NCBI GenBank assembly: GCA_017984435.1
Contig: JAGNZK010000006.1
Location: 16,252-80,251, forward strand
Direction: 5' to 3'
From: Nitrosomonas sp.
GTDB taxonomy: Bacteria; Pseudomonadota; Gammaproteobacteria; Burkholderiales; Nitrosomonadaceae
Length of the DNA: 64,000 nucleotides
The translations under genes were made by a program, and so were the position numbers. Each line of letters begins with the position of its first letter. Positions within the stretch are counted from its first letter, which is position 1. Under the pieces are notes generated by a model, which saw only the letters and a list, made by a program, of their open reading frames with translations, was not told where the DNA came from and made no database searches. Shown piece by piece: positions 37,648 to 46,475 of the stretch.

Positions 37648-39186
37648 TCAAACAAATGCAATGCCGGTTTGCATGAGTCCCGTCAAATTGATATTCCCGG
37701 CATTAGCGCTACTGTCTGCGGCCAGTATCGCTAAGGTACCTGCTGACATTTCGCCGCTGTCAACCAGCTGAATGTAGGGAGATTTTTCGGTTTCTGAGGG
37801 GATATTTCCGAACAGATTGTTCCATAGTAGAGTCACCATTTCATCAGTGGTTTTTAATTCTCTCGCATTGAGCGCGAATTCACCCAATTGTTCATAGCTC
37901 AGGCCTGTGTCTGCTTCAGCCAAGCCAATGCCGACATATTCTTTGTTGTTGATAGTGGCAGCGCCGAATACAGCGCCCAGTAGTTTGGCAACTTCGCCGG
38001 CGTGACTATCCAGATCTAATGCCAGTTTGATGTTATCAAATTCCAGGCGTTCAACAGCTACCAGCGTATCCTGGTTATCGGGATTAGCGTTGTCAACGAT
38101 GCTGTAACCATCGAGTGCTTTATGCAATACGTACTGATCGCGTTGTGATTTCACCTGAACGGTGTCAATTCCGGAACCGCCATCTAAAATATTACTGATG
38201 CTGTTTCCAATCAGAAAATCATCACCTTGATCGGTAATGGCATTCTCAATCATGGCACCGTCAGCAATCCACACATTCGGAACGGGCGAACCCAGGTTAA
38301 CGCCATCGGATAGAACGTACACCGGCTGACCAATAAACGATGCAGCGGTTGGGTTCAAATCAATGCGGGTAGAAGCCTTGCCTGCATACTGAAGAGTGTC
38401 CGTGCCTCCCGCATCCCAGATGGTTTCATGGTAGGTATTTGATTCGTAATAGACGTAGGTGTCATTGCTGCTATGATAATTGTTGTTAGCACCGTAGAGA
38501 TATTGTATGGCAGCGATATCCAGTACCATTGGTGTCGTGGGATGAAAGGAAAATTCATTGCCTTCATTGCCTTCCAGATCCGCATAGGTATAGCTCATGA
38601 GGGTATGTATGGTTTTATCCAAAGTGGCCGGAAGCGTTGCCGCTGCTGGGTCATCGGAGTTGAAGAACGGGTGTTTAAACCCTAACGTATGGCCGATTTC
38701 ATGTAAGATTGTCTCAAAAGAAATAGTCCCCGGGTCCCATTCTTGGAAGTTGAGAAGACCTAACGTGTTAATCCAGATATCCCCTGACCGGACACTGAAA
38801 CCGGGCAGATAAGACCAAGCCAATGTAAATTCATCCGGATCTCCACTGTACGCTACACGTATATCGCCTACTTCATTAGGTGTCTCCGTTATCTTTTTAA
38901 AGTTTAAATTGGCAACGTTGGCCCATTGTTGCAACGCCAGTTCAAAATTGTTTTGGTCTCTACTGGTCAGTGGTTTGGCCGCACTGTTCCACGGCTCACC
39001 ATCATCGAATTGGGTACCATACCCCAGTCCAGGATCCATAGACCAAAAGAGTGGACTACTGCTGGCTGGAAAGCTGTAAGCGATCGTTGCGGTGGTCCAA
39101 CGTAAATCTCCCAATAAGGAATCAATCCTATTGGCATTGGCTGGATTAATGTTAGTAACACTGCTTGAGATAAATGGAGTAGTCAT
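37648..39186 (-). CDS. Second serralysin-like M10 metalloprotease with DUF4214-like C-terminus
   Basis: This is a zinc protease with motif HEIGHTLGFKH (residues 162-172 from the start I prefer, ATG 39186) and a Met-turn LMSYTY. Only one or two RTX-type repeats survive (GDDFLIGNSISNILDGGSG). The last 150 residues resemble the DUF4214 type seen in some serralysins (YVGIGLAEADTGLSYEQLGE). An upstream GTG at 39240 would add 18 residues, and neither start has a strong Shine-Dalgarno. It is probably exported by a type I system, as for the RTX-rich paralogue at 20792-22603. No dedicated secretion genes lie nearby. Confidence 0.87.
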   Translation of the reverse strand: MTTPFISSSVTNINPANANRIDSLLGDLRWTTATIAYSFPASSSPLFWSMDPGLGYGTQFDDGEPWNSAAKPLTSRDQNNFELALQQWANVANLNFKKITETPNEVGDIRVAYSGDPDEFTLAWSYLPGFSVRSGDIWINTLGLLNFQEWDPGTISFETILHEIGHTLGFKHPFFNSDDPAAATLPATLDKTIHTLMSYTYADLEGNEGNEFSFHPTTPMVLDIAAIQYLYGANNNYHSSNDTYVYYESNTYHETIWDAGGTDTLQYAGKASTRIDLNPTAASFIGQPVYVLSDGVNLGSPVPNVWIADGAMIENAITDQGDDFLIGNSISNILDGGSGIDTVQVKSQRDQYVLHKALDGYSIVDNANPDNQDTLVAVERLEFDNIKLALDLDSHAGEVAKLLGAVFGAATINNKEYVGIGLAEADTGLSYEQLGEFALNARELKTTDEMVTLLWNNLFGNIPSETEKSPYIQLVDSGEMSAGTLAILAADSSANAGNINLTGLMQTGIAFV

Positions 39187-39528
39187 TAAATAAATCTTGG
39201 TAGTCGATACATGGCGTGGTTTAAGCGCCGCATTAACCACAATCCGAATTTATGTTTCCATCATAATTCTTGATGATTTCACAATAATCATGATGGACTA
39301 CATTACCCTACTTGTTAATAACAATACGCCTTATTTTGATGATTGAACAGCGTGTCTATTCGATGATCGCACGGTCTTTCAGGATCTTAGTGACTTGAGA
39401 TATCGCTTTGAAAATTGATTTGATAGGTTGAGAGACTATCGTTCAATCGGAAAGTAGCGATATGAAAAATTTCACGAATAATCTCGATTACTTTTACAAA
39501 AATTGTTTATAGCTTGGATGGATGTTAA

Positions 39529-39660
39529 GGAAACGTTGAATAATTCGGCGGACGAGATGAAACACGAGGCGCACGGAACGCAGCAACCAGGACATATCAA
39601 TAAGATAGGCGAGGGAGCGAGTACCGAGCATGCTCGTATAGTCAATTAATCAGCGTTCCC
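39529..39660. mobile_element. 132-bp MITE with 17-bp terminal inverted repeats
   Basis: A non-coding element has imperfect ends GGAAACGTTGAATAATT and (reverse complement) GGGAACGCTGATTAATT, with 14 of 17 bases matching. TAA flanks both ends, as expected of a 3-bp target duplication. That end form and duplication fit IS5-like transposases. No ORF is present. It lies about 100 bases past the phoB 3' end and about 340 bases upstream of the second serralysin gene. The rest of 39187-39757 shows no gene. Confidence 0.65.
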
Positions 39661-39757
39661 TAAGTTTAGACAATATAATATCGAGAAGAGGGGTGTTGTA
39701 GTGCCGTCGTTATTAGCAAAAGAAAAGAAACATTGTATGGTTCTTGATTGGGCATGC

Positions 39758-40486
39758 TTACCCTATGTTTTCTTCGTTACATTCGACTGAGAATCGATAG
39801 CCGGTTCCGCGCACAGTTTGCACAAGGTTTTCTTTGCCGACCGATTCAAGAATCTTGCGTAATCTACGAATATGGACATCAACGGTGCGATCCTCAATAA
39901 AAACATGATCACCCCAGACGCGATCCAGTAATTGCGCGCGCGTATGTACGCGTTCTTTATATGCCATCAGAAAATGTAAAAGGCGAAATTCCGTAGGTCC
40001 CAAAGCGACTTCCGTCGGCTTGGACGGTTCGTCACCGCCACAAACATGCACCCGGTGCGTGGTTGGATCAAGCTTTAACCCACCCAGCTCGATAATTTCA
40101 TCCGACATTTCCGGTAATCGCCGGCGTAGTACAGCCTTGATCCGAGCAATTAATTCACGGGGGGAGAAAGGCTTGGTAATATAATCGTCCGCCCCAGACT
40201 CGAGTCCGGAGATTTTGTCATTTTCCTGGATACGGGCGGTGAGCATAATAATTGGAATGGTTTTGGTACGTTCCTCTCGCCGTAATTTGCGTGCAAATTC
40301 CAAACCGGTGATATCAGGTAGCATCCAATCCAGCAATACAAGATCAGGCAGAACGTTGTTGATCATTAGCCTTGCATGTTCCGCACTATCCGCACATAAA
40401 ACCATATGGCCGGCTCTTTTCAAATTGATAGCAATCAATTCCTGGATTGCAGGTTCATCTTCAACGACAAGTATTGTGACAGCCAT
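39758..40486 (-). CDS. phoB: Phosphate regulon response regulator PhoB
   Basis: This is a 242-residue OmpR-type response regulator. The receiver domain (about 1-125) has the acidic pair ED, the phosphorylated Asp in LVLLDWMLPDITG, and the Lys in ADDYITKPFS. The DNA-binding wHTH domain follows (ALGPTEFRLLHFLM ... VDVHIRRLRK ... VRGTGYRF). It should respond to PhoR under phosphate limitation, but no phoR lies downstream because the next features are a MITE and a protease gene. A Pho box in front of it indicates self-activation. Confidence 0.93.
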   Translation of the reverse strand: MAVTILVVEDEPAIQELIAINLKRAGHMVLCADSAEHARLMINNVLPDLVLLDWMLPDITGLEFARKLRREERTKTIPIIMLTARIQENDKISGLESGADDYITKPFSPRELIARIKAVLRRRLPEMSDEIIELGGLKLDPTTHRVHVCGGDEPSKPTEVALGPTEFRLLHFLMAYKERVHTRAQLLDRVWGDHVFIEDRTVDVHIRRLRKILESVGKENLVQTVRGTGYRFSVECNEENIG

Positions 40487-40534
40487 ATTTATATTTAATG
40501 TAATTAAGAGTTGCTGAGATAATATAAATAAAGC

Positions 40535-40552
40535 ATGACATTTTTATGACAA
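40535..40552 (-). promoter_or_regulatory. Pho box for phoB autoregulation
   Basis: On the minus strand two 7-base half-sites TTGTCAT and ATGTCAT are separated by AAAA, giving the 11-bp spacing of a Pho box. The 18-bp unit closely matches the known consensus of paired TGTCA-type repeats. It ends about 50 bases before the phoB ATG. A further ATGTCAT-like half-site lies near 40565. Confidence 0.8.
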
Positions 40553-40640
40553 TATCGTGAATGTCATATTTTATTAATCGCAGATTTTGTAACTTGTAGT
40601 TTTCCGCAGTTTTGCGACAGGAAATTGCAGGCTAAGATAT

Positions 40641-40762
40641 TGAGATTCCCCCAGCTCCTTCGCTACCAAACCAATCGATTTCTCCGTTGCCACTTGTTTG
40701 ATCGCTTGTTCCTTGAACTAGGCTATGTCCTGCTTCGGTGTCTTCTTTATCGTCTTACTCAC
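40641..40762 (-). pseudogene. IS3-family transposase orfA fragment
   Basis: Read from GTG at 40762, this stretch gives SKTIKKTPKQDIA, then an in-frame TAG, then FKEQAIKQVATEKSIGLVAK and ELGES. This is the N-terminal HTH part of an IS3 OrfA (usual form: EEFKEQAV...VAKELG). The frame breaks off toward 40640. It is a relic, most likely of an insertion that also truncated the secreted-protein gene just downstream in coordinate. Confidence 0.6.
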
Positions 40763-40813
40763 ATGTAACGTTAATTGTACGTCAACCTTGGAAGACTATT
40801 TTTCGGGGGAAGC

Positions 40814-41026
40814 TCAATTCGATGTGGTCGAATAGATCAGTGTTTCCTTAGGATCTGTAGTGATCACGTAACCACCATCGAAAATCGATGGAACATAATC
40901 CGAAGTGAAACCAATATTTCCAAACTCGAATGAGCCGTTCTTAACAAAATTGGTGGGGGCTCCGGTTACTGACAATGCATATAGCGCCAACAGTGAGAAT
41001 GTGGTGATTGTTTGATAGGTATTCAT
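40814..41026 (-). pseudogene. Truncated exported PEP-CTERM-type protein, 5' part
   Basis: From ATG 41026, with GGAG 7 bases upstream, 70 codons remain. They encode a signal peptide (MNTYQTITTFSLLALYALSVTG) and the start of a mature domain NFVKNGSFEFGNIGFTSDYV. This resembles the opening of PEP-CTERM exported proteins of the type NGDFSAGNTGFTS. The frame ends at 40814, about 50 bases from the IS3 OrfA fragment, and no sorting tail survives. The gene was probably broken by that insertion. Confidence 0.6.
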
Positions 41027-41163
41027 TTTTACTCTCCTGTGCTTTATTATGTGTAAGTTTGTTAAATTCATAACAATAGCTACTAACTATATTATTCATG
41101 CATTGAAGCGATTTACTTTGACATGGATTAATTGAACAGCTGCCAAGTGAGAAAATTGGCTTT

Positions 41164-41436
41164 TTAAGCTTTTATCAGCGTCCACATACCAATGATGATA
41201 AATCCTGCGCCGGCGATATATTGCAGGTGTTTCGCACTGATATAGTCGGAAATGACGCTGCCCGCCAAGACACCAAGCGCTGAAGTTGCGACCAATGCCA
41301 ATGACGCACCGATAAATATCGTCCATTTGCTAACTTCCTTGTCGGCGGCAAACAGCATGGTTGCCAATTGCGTTTTATCACCCAGTTCAGCAATAAATAC
41401 CGTGGCAAAAACCGTCAATAGTATTCTGTAATCCAT
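41164..41436 (-). CDS. Small GDT1/UPF0016-family membrane protein (single repeat)
   Basis: This is a 90-residue membrane protein with the cation-exchange motif ELGDKTQLA near residue 17 and about three transmembrane helices. The usual GDT1/UPF0016 protein has two such repeats (about 190 residues). This has one, so it probably works as a homodimer or with a partner that is not adjacent. GDT1 proteins export Mn or Ca. AGGA precedes the ATG by 8 bases. Confidence 0.85.
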   Translation of the reverse strand: MDYRILLTVFATVFIAELGDKTQLATMLFAADKEVSKWTIFIGASLALVATSALGVLAGSVISDYISAKHLQYIAGAGFIIIGMWTLIKA

Positions 41437-41863
41437 TTTTAATCCTGGAAATTAAAGTTGTTGTTGTGTACTTCGTGCGGCTCATTCAAAGAGTTAGCCA
41501 TATAGCGTGTATCTTTTTGCGAGAAATTACCGCGTTGTTGTGAATAAATTGCCGAGTAAGGCGGGGTCGAAGTATCAGTTAGCGCAACAGAAAATTTGAT
41601 TTGACCACAATTACCCTGATGGGAACTTTTCAACGTTGACTTACTCACAATTTTAGTGTGTTTTGTATGTTGATTGACATTCAAAAGTCCAATCATTGCC
41701 CAATGCCTTTATAATACCGGTAGCATTCAATCCAACAGATACCCGATTCGCTCGGTAGCTATCCAATTAAATCAAACAAATCAAATCTTAATACTTCTAA
41801 AAAATAGAATAAATACCTCTTGCCATGAATGATGAGAGGTTTCATCACTGGAAAGCTCATTTT
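41437..41863. other. Gap upstream of GDT1-like gene
   Basis: This stretch has no convincing gene. A minus-strand frame at 41439-41696 (85 codons) ends just before the GDT1-like ATG but has no coding character or recognisable family. No Mn riboswitch signature is seen. The divergent promoters of the GDT1-like gene and of the acyltransferase gene must lie here. Confidence 0.5.
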
Positions 41864-43036
41864 ATGATTCATATATCAAACAAAAAAGAAATTCGTTCGC
41901 ATACTTCGCTGCGCGGTTGGGCCGCTTTGATGGTTGTTTTCGTTCATTTTCGATATTATTTGCATTCATCGATAGATCCCGATGAAATCACCCTTTATTT
42001 TTACAAAGGTTACCTCTGGGTTGACTTCTTCTTCATTCTCAGTGGATTCGTGATGGCCTATGTGTATAACATCGAACATCCCAGATGTTATAGCATGCGT
42101 GACACTTTGCATTATCTGATTGCCCGGATTGCCAGAATTTATCCCCTGCATTTCATTACATTGTTGGCAACAGTGCTTTTTTTTACGCTGCTAGCGCTGA
42201 TCAATTGGGGATTGGGAAAAGAAGCCTGCTGCTTGTTCGACGACTCCTTGCGCACGCCCGAATCACTGGTCGCCAACCTGTTTCTGATTCACTCCTGGGG
42301 CATGTTTGACTGGGTCACCTGGAATTTCCCCTCGTGGTCGCTGAGTGCGGAATTTTTTTGCTATTTGCTCTTTGCTGCGCTTCTGACCATCAATGGCGAT
42401 AACCGCAAGCTGGCTTTAGTGGTGTTGTCATGCATTGCAGTGCTTTTCTATTGTTTATGTATGGCGACGGATAACGATGTCAACGACAACTTTCGTTTGT
42501 CCACCATCCGCGCCGCGTCCGCTTTCACGATCGGCATGTTGCTGTTCTTAGCACGTAACGCGGTTTCTACTTTGTCAGATAGATGCCTGACGTGTATTCA
42601 GATTGTTGCCTCCATTGCACTTTTCCTTTCACTCCACTTTGGTGTAACCGATGTTCTGGTGATTGGCTTGATGGCCTTGATCGTATTAGTCACCTGGGAA
42701 GATCGCGGCTATTTATGCACTTGCCTCGATACGCGCGGCCTACACACGATTGGGGTATTGTCATTTTCTATTTATATGTGGCATTACCTGGTCCAGTTTA
42801 TTGCAAAACAAGACTGGGAAAGCATCACCGGGCTGCCAGTGGAAAGCAGTGTAGCGGGATCAATGCTATTTGTGGCTGGTATGGTCGGTTCGGCTATTTC
42901 GATCGCGATCTGGAGTTACCGACACTTGGAAATGCCCACGCGCAAATGGATTAGCTTACGATTGAATGGCTTGCTTGAGGCCAAGTATCCGCCAAACTGG
43001 CAGCCGATATTGGTACCTAGTGAAAGAAAAAGATAA
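41864..43036 (+). CDS. Acyltransferase 3 family membrane protein
   Basis: This is a polytopic inner-membrane protein (about 390 residues, around 10 hydrophobic segments) of the acyltransferase 3 family. Such enzymes O-acylate surface polysaccharides or other exported molecules. The family opening is IRSHTSLRGWAALMVVFVHF, followed by GYLWVDFFFILSGFVMAYVY. Later the typical FSIYMWHYLVQF lies near residue 315. I use ATG 41864, which has GGAAAG upstream. An in-frame ATG at 41825 lacks a ribosome site. The substrate is unknown. Confidence 0.9.
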   Translation: MIHISNKKEIRSHTSLRGWAALMVVFVHFRYYLHSSIDPDEITLYFYKGYLWVDFFFILSGFVMAYVYNIEHPRCYSMRDTLHYLIARIARIYPLHFITLLATVLFFTLLALINWGLGKEACCLFDDSLRTPESLVANLFLIHSWGMFDWVTWNFPSWSLSAEFFCYLLFAALLTINGDNRKLALVVLSCIAVLFYCLCMATDNDVNDNFRLSTIRAASAFTIGMLLFLARNAVSTLSDRCLTCIQIVASIALFLSLHFGVTDVLVIGLMALIVLVTWEDRGYLCTCLDTRGLHTIGVLSFSIYMWHYLVQFIAKQDWESITGLPVESSVAGSMLFVAGMVGSAISIAIWSYRHLEMPTRKWISLRLNGLLEAKYPPNWQPILVPSERKR

Positions 43037-43317
43037 ACAGATCTTCTCGGTAATTTACCAAATCGCTAAGATTCTTCCTGATTGCCAAGAATCATCATGA
43101 GTTTTAAGAGTTGTTCTGCGACGAATGGTGTCTAATGGCGCATAAAGTGAGCCCATGGTTATTTCCTACAGTCATGTTTTACGCTTGGAATATCATCGTC
43201 AGATGCCCATTCATTATTTGGCAGCAACAACTCCTGCATTCTGATTCACATAATGAATGAGGTATGCTGATTTTCAAGGAGTCCGACGTTTCATAAAATG
43301 AAGACTTGAAATGGAGG

Positions 43318-43553
43318 ATGAAGATGGAATTACCCCACATACAATATAGTCAGGAATCTAGGAAGGAATCAATTATTGTTTTTCAAAGAAAGTGGATTGA
43401 CTCTGGTAAAAACGGCAAAACAACTGTCGTTACCCAAGGGGACACTAAGAAACGGGGTTTATGCTGACAAACGAGGAGAACTCGCTACAATAGGCAAGCT
43501 CAGAAGCCGCTGACTGAACTTGAGTTAGCGGGCGTTTCACCGAAGGACAAGTG
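43318..43553 (+). pseudogene. Decayed IS3-family transposase orfA
   Basis: The stretch reads KTAKQLSLPKGTLRNGVYAD followed by KRGELATIGKLRSR in one frame, then AQKPLTELELAGVSPKD in a neighbouring frame. These are the middle and end of an IS3-type OrfA (usual form: ...LSLPKGTLKNWV...KRGELA...). A frameshift near 43360 and another near 43505, plus stops, make it non-functional. No orfB remains. The stretch 43037-43317 before it shows no gene. Confidence 0.6.
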
Positions 43554-43624
43554 ATCATTTCATTATGATATTCTATTTGTGCAGGGAAACATTTATTTCA
43601 AAAACGAATTGGAGGATCTTTAAC

Positions 43625-44479
43625 ATGAAACACTATATGAAACAGCTGATCATGTCTGTTTGTACATTTTTGCTACTTGGCAACATGCATTTTGCTGCGG
43701 CGGATACCGCCAGTGATACTGAAATTTTGCTGAATTGGGCTGAAAATACTTATCCAGAGTATTTTCCAACGCATCAGAACACACAGAATATTGATCCTTG
43801 GATATTCAGATTTTATCCTGAAACAGGGATTTATGCCGGTGTGAACAAGACCGACAATAACGTCTATGTGTTGGGAGGACCATGGGGAGATACGCCGACA
43901 GTAATCGATACACTGCCTAATTTGATGACGCTTGCAAACGCCGGCAACAGTAGCATTCCTGCTTGTAATACCGCGAATGCACCGGCTGGCTTGGTTTATA
44001 CGCAGAGCGGCAATGTCGTCAATGTCACCACCAACGGGCAATGTATTCAGCTGCCCACCAGCAACAACGTGTGTCAGGCACCCCAGCAAACGACAGCAAC
44101 CGGAATTTCCGTATTGACCAGCAACACGCTGATCTCATCCGAGTTCAGAGGATTTTCCATTGATATCCCCAACATTCCTAATCCATTCCAGTCTCTTGCT
44201 GATAATTTTTCCAACAGCAAGCATTGCACCATCAATGTCCCTGCTGAAGGAGCCAACCTGATTATCAACGCCGATGTCTGCTATGACATGACTGCACAAT
44301 TTAGCGAATTTGAAAATATCCCTGGCATTACGATTACTCCGCCGATTACCATGGCGAGGAAAGATACCACAACCAACCAGAGCGTATCTGATTGTTTTGC
44401 TACCGATGCGGATACCATTTTCGATGCATTCACTAACGAATTCTGGATCAAGCAGAATGGCACTTTTGTGAAGCAATAG
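43625..44479 (+). CDS. Exported protein of unknown function
   Basis: This is a 284-residue protein with a signal peptide (MKHYMKQLIMSVCTFLLLGN ... FAAA). The start at 43625 is chosen for GGAGG upstream. Residues about 30-95 form a domain seen in secreted proteins of betaproteobacteria, with the pattern LNWAENTYPEYFP ... WIFRFYPETGIYAGV ... NNVYVLGG. The remaining 190 residues are Asn/Thr-rich with four or more cysteines and are not recognisable. There is no lipobox or sorting tail. Confidence 0.75.
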   Translation: MKHYMKQLIMSVCTFLLLGNMHFAAADTASDTEILLNWAENTYPEYFPTHQNTQNIDPWIFRFYPETGIYAGVNKTDNNVYVLGGPWGDTPTVIDTLPNLMTLANAGNSSIPACNTANAPAGLVYTQSGNVVNVTTNGQCIQLPTSNNVCQAPQQTTATGISVLTSNTLISSEFRGFSIDIPNIPNPFQSLADNFSNSKHCTINVPAEGANLIINADVCYDMTAQFSEFENIPGITITPPITMARKDTTTNQSVSDCFATDADTIFDAFTNEFWIKQNGTFVKQ

Positions 44480-44482
44480 TCA

Positions 44483-44674
44483 TTAATTGTAAGGGTTCGA
44501 TCCCCCGCCCCAAGGGGCGGGGGGTATATGTTCTACTGCATCTTTTGCAGCTTTCTTAACTGCATCGGTATTTTCATTCTCACCTTCTTTAATCGGGTCG
44601 GTTAAGCACTGAATACCCTCGATCAGGGACAGGGAGCATGCTCTCCAGTGATAATTCGAATGAATGGCCGCCAT
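44483..44674 (-). CDS. Doubtful small ORF, possibly a gene remnant
   Basis: A 63-codon minus-strand frame contains SLIEGIQCLTDPIKEGENEN and KKAAKDAVEHI, which looks like protein and not random sequence. It lacks a clear ribosome site and ends close to a C/G-rich hairpin (44502-44523). It converges with the exported-protein gene. It may be the 3' end of a lost gene. The stretch 44675-44957 holds an 8-bp inverted repeat (TGAGGAAA/TTTCCTCA at 44771-44798) and no other gene. Confidence 0.25.
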   Translation of the reverse strand: MAAIHSNYHWRACSLSLIEGIQCLTDPIKEGENENTDAVKKAAKDAVEHIPPAPWGGGSNPYN

Positions 44675-44957
44675 CGAAGCAATTCACCATCAGCGATTGA
44701 ATGCCTTGTGAAACGTGGGTGCCTGTCTATTGAGGTCTCTATGGAAATATCAGAAGAATTTAATTCAGTGTGAGGAAAGTCACAGTAAAGTTTCCTCAAT
44801 GTATGTTTATATCTGGATGTGAAAACGATCAGGTGTGCAGAAAGATTTTTAACTGCAGGATGGATGGTAATAATTTTCACGACATGGAAAGGACATGCAT
44901 TTTTTAATATCCATGTGATCGGAAAATCCAATAACTATTTCGAGGAGGTACCTTCAA

Positions 44958-46436
44958 ATGACTACAGCGACAAGTGAATTACGTTTCTGGTGTGATATGA
45001 GTATGGAATGTATCCGCAGAGACCATACAGCAGCATTGAGCTCTGGGGATCAGAGAGGCCCATTTTTAACTGCGCGTGCAGTTGCTATGGCATTGGCAGC
45101 ACTTAACGATGCGACGGCACATGCTTCGGGTCGTTCAACATTATTGAACATCCCTGCTCCACCAGGGCTACCAGGAGTCGGCGCGGCACAAGCTAAAGTT
45201 GCTGGCGCAGCTGCTTGCGCGCAAGTTCTCAGATTGCGATATCCCAATCAGGCACATCTTTTGGAACCGGCATGGCTGCGCTGGCTCGATTATTTTAACT
45301 TGGGACCAGCCGGTAGTTCGGCTGAAACGACGGGGCGCGCTTTTGGCATATTGGTTCATCAAAAAGGCATGAACGATCCGGTGAATGCTGCTGCCGATCA
45401 ATATACGCCCACTGGCGCACCATACGATCATCGGGTGCCGCCGAACGATCCTATGCAAGGCTATGCCGGTGGGCATTGGGGTAGGTCAACGCCATTACTG
45501 GCTACCAGAGTCACGGGTTTCCCGCCTCCACCGGGACGTGTATCTGCGACACAGGTGGATTCGACGGCACATTTTGCAGCTGATTTCGCGCAAGTCTTCA
45601 ACAAAGGCGGAGCTAACAGGATGCCGGGTTCTCGTACCCTACCGGAAGAGATCACCGGCATCGCCTGGGGTTATGACGGCCCCATGGAGATTGGAACACC
45701 GCCTCGACTATACCTGCAAGTTGTACTGACAGTGCTCGATTTGATCGAAGCGCAGAATCCCGGTTCTCTCACTTGGGAAGATGAATTGGCGATTTTGGCG
45801 GGTATTGGTATTGCGATGGCAGATGCCGGAATAGACGCATGGCACTACAAGTATGCGCCAACCCATATGATGTGGCGTCCAGCTGTCGGTATTCGTAATG
45901 CAGTAGCTGGAAACGGTGTGGCCGATCCGGATTGGAAGCCACTCGGTCGTCCGGACACAAATAGTACTGGGACCAATAAGACGCCAAATTTCCCGGCATA
46001 TCCATCGGGTCACGCAACATTTGGTGCGGCGGCATTTCAACTACTGAGGCTTTTTCTGGTTGAGAAGGGTGTGGCAACCTTTGATGGAAATGGCGTTGAT
46101 AATGTGCGTTTTGATTTTGTATCGGACGAATTTAATGGCCGCAATAAAGACCCCATAACGATGCAGCCGCGGGAATATATAACGCTTGGCTGTGATAGTC
46201 TGTGGCGGGCGATCAAAGATAACTCAGTGAGTCGCTTATATTTGGGTGTTCACTGGCAGTTCGATGGTATTACGAAACGTAATGCTGGGGGAACGGATGA
46301 TGAATTTGGCATTCCCGATTTTCCGAGTGAATTAGGCAAGACTGGCGGTGTTTGGTTAGGCGCGCAAATTGCTAATGAAATTGCACGTAAACTCGGCGTT
46401 AGCGAAGCCACGATCTCAGCTTCAAAAATATTGTGA
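44958..46436 (+). CDS. Vanadium-dependent haloperoxidase/PAP2-type protein
   Basis: This is a 492-residue protein of the vanadium haloperoxidase superfamily. Vanadate-site motifs are visible in order: the Lys/Arg element within HYKYAPTHMMWRPAVGIR, AYPSGHATFGAA with P349-H352, and SRLYLGVHWQFD with S425, R426 and H432. Related enzymes oxidise halides with hydrogen peroxide. Phosphatase activity is also possible in this fold. There is no obvious signal peptide. GAGGAGGT lies 10 bases before the ATG. Confidence 0.85.
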   Translation: MTTATSELRFWCDMSMECIRRDHTAALSSGDQRGPFLTARAVAMALAALNDATAHASGRSTLLNIPAPPGLPGVGAAQAKVAGAAACAQVLRLRYPNQAHLLEPAWLRWLDYFNLGPAGSSAETTGRAFGILVHQKGMNDPVNAAADQYTPTGAPYDHRVPPNDPMQGYAGGHWGRSTPLLATRVTGFPPPPGRVSATQVDSTAHFAADFAQVFNKGGANRMPGSRTLPEEITGIAWGYDGPMEIGTPPRLYLQVVLTVLDLIEAQNPGSLTWEDELAILAGIGIAMADAGIDAWHYKYAPTHMMWRPAVGIRNAVAGNGVADPDWKPLGRPDTNSTGTNKTPNFPAYPSGHATFGAAAFQLLRLFLVEKGVATFDGNGVDNVRFDFVSDEFNGRNKDPITMQPREYITLGCDSLWRAIKDNSVSRLYLGVHWQFDGITKRNAGGTDDEFGIPDFPSELGKTGGVWLGAQIANEIARKLGVSEATISASKIL

Positions 46437-46441
46437 TCCCA

Positions 46442-46475
46442 GGTTTTTGTGGTTCGTTAGCGAACCACAAAAACC
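46442..46475. terminator. Perfect hairpin downstream of the haloperoxidase-like gene
   Basis: A perfect 15-bp stem (arms 46442-46456 and 46461-46475) with a TTAG loop lies 5 bases after the stop. No T tract follows it, but the stem is strong enough to stall transcription or protect the mRNA end. Confidence 0.65.

Noticed and set aside
41439-41696. 85-codon minus-strand ORF just upstream of the GDT1-like gene
   Set aside because: No family resemblance, no ribosome site, composition not like coding sequence; likely leader or intergenic DNA.
44502-44523. C/G-rich hairpin after the exported-protein gene as a rho-independent terminator
   Set aside because: The loop would be only 2 bases with the full stem and no T tract follows on the plus strand.
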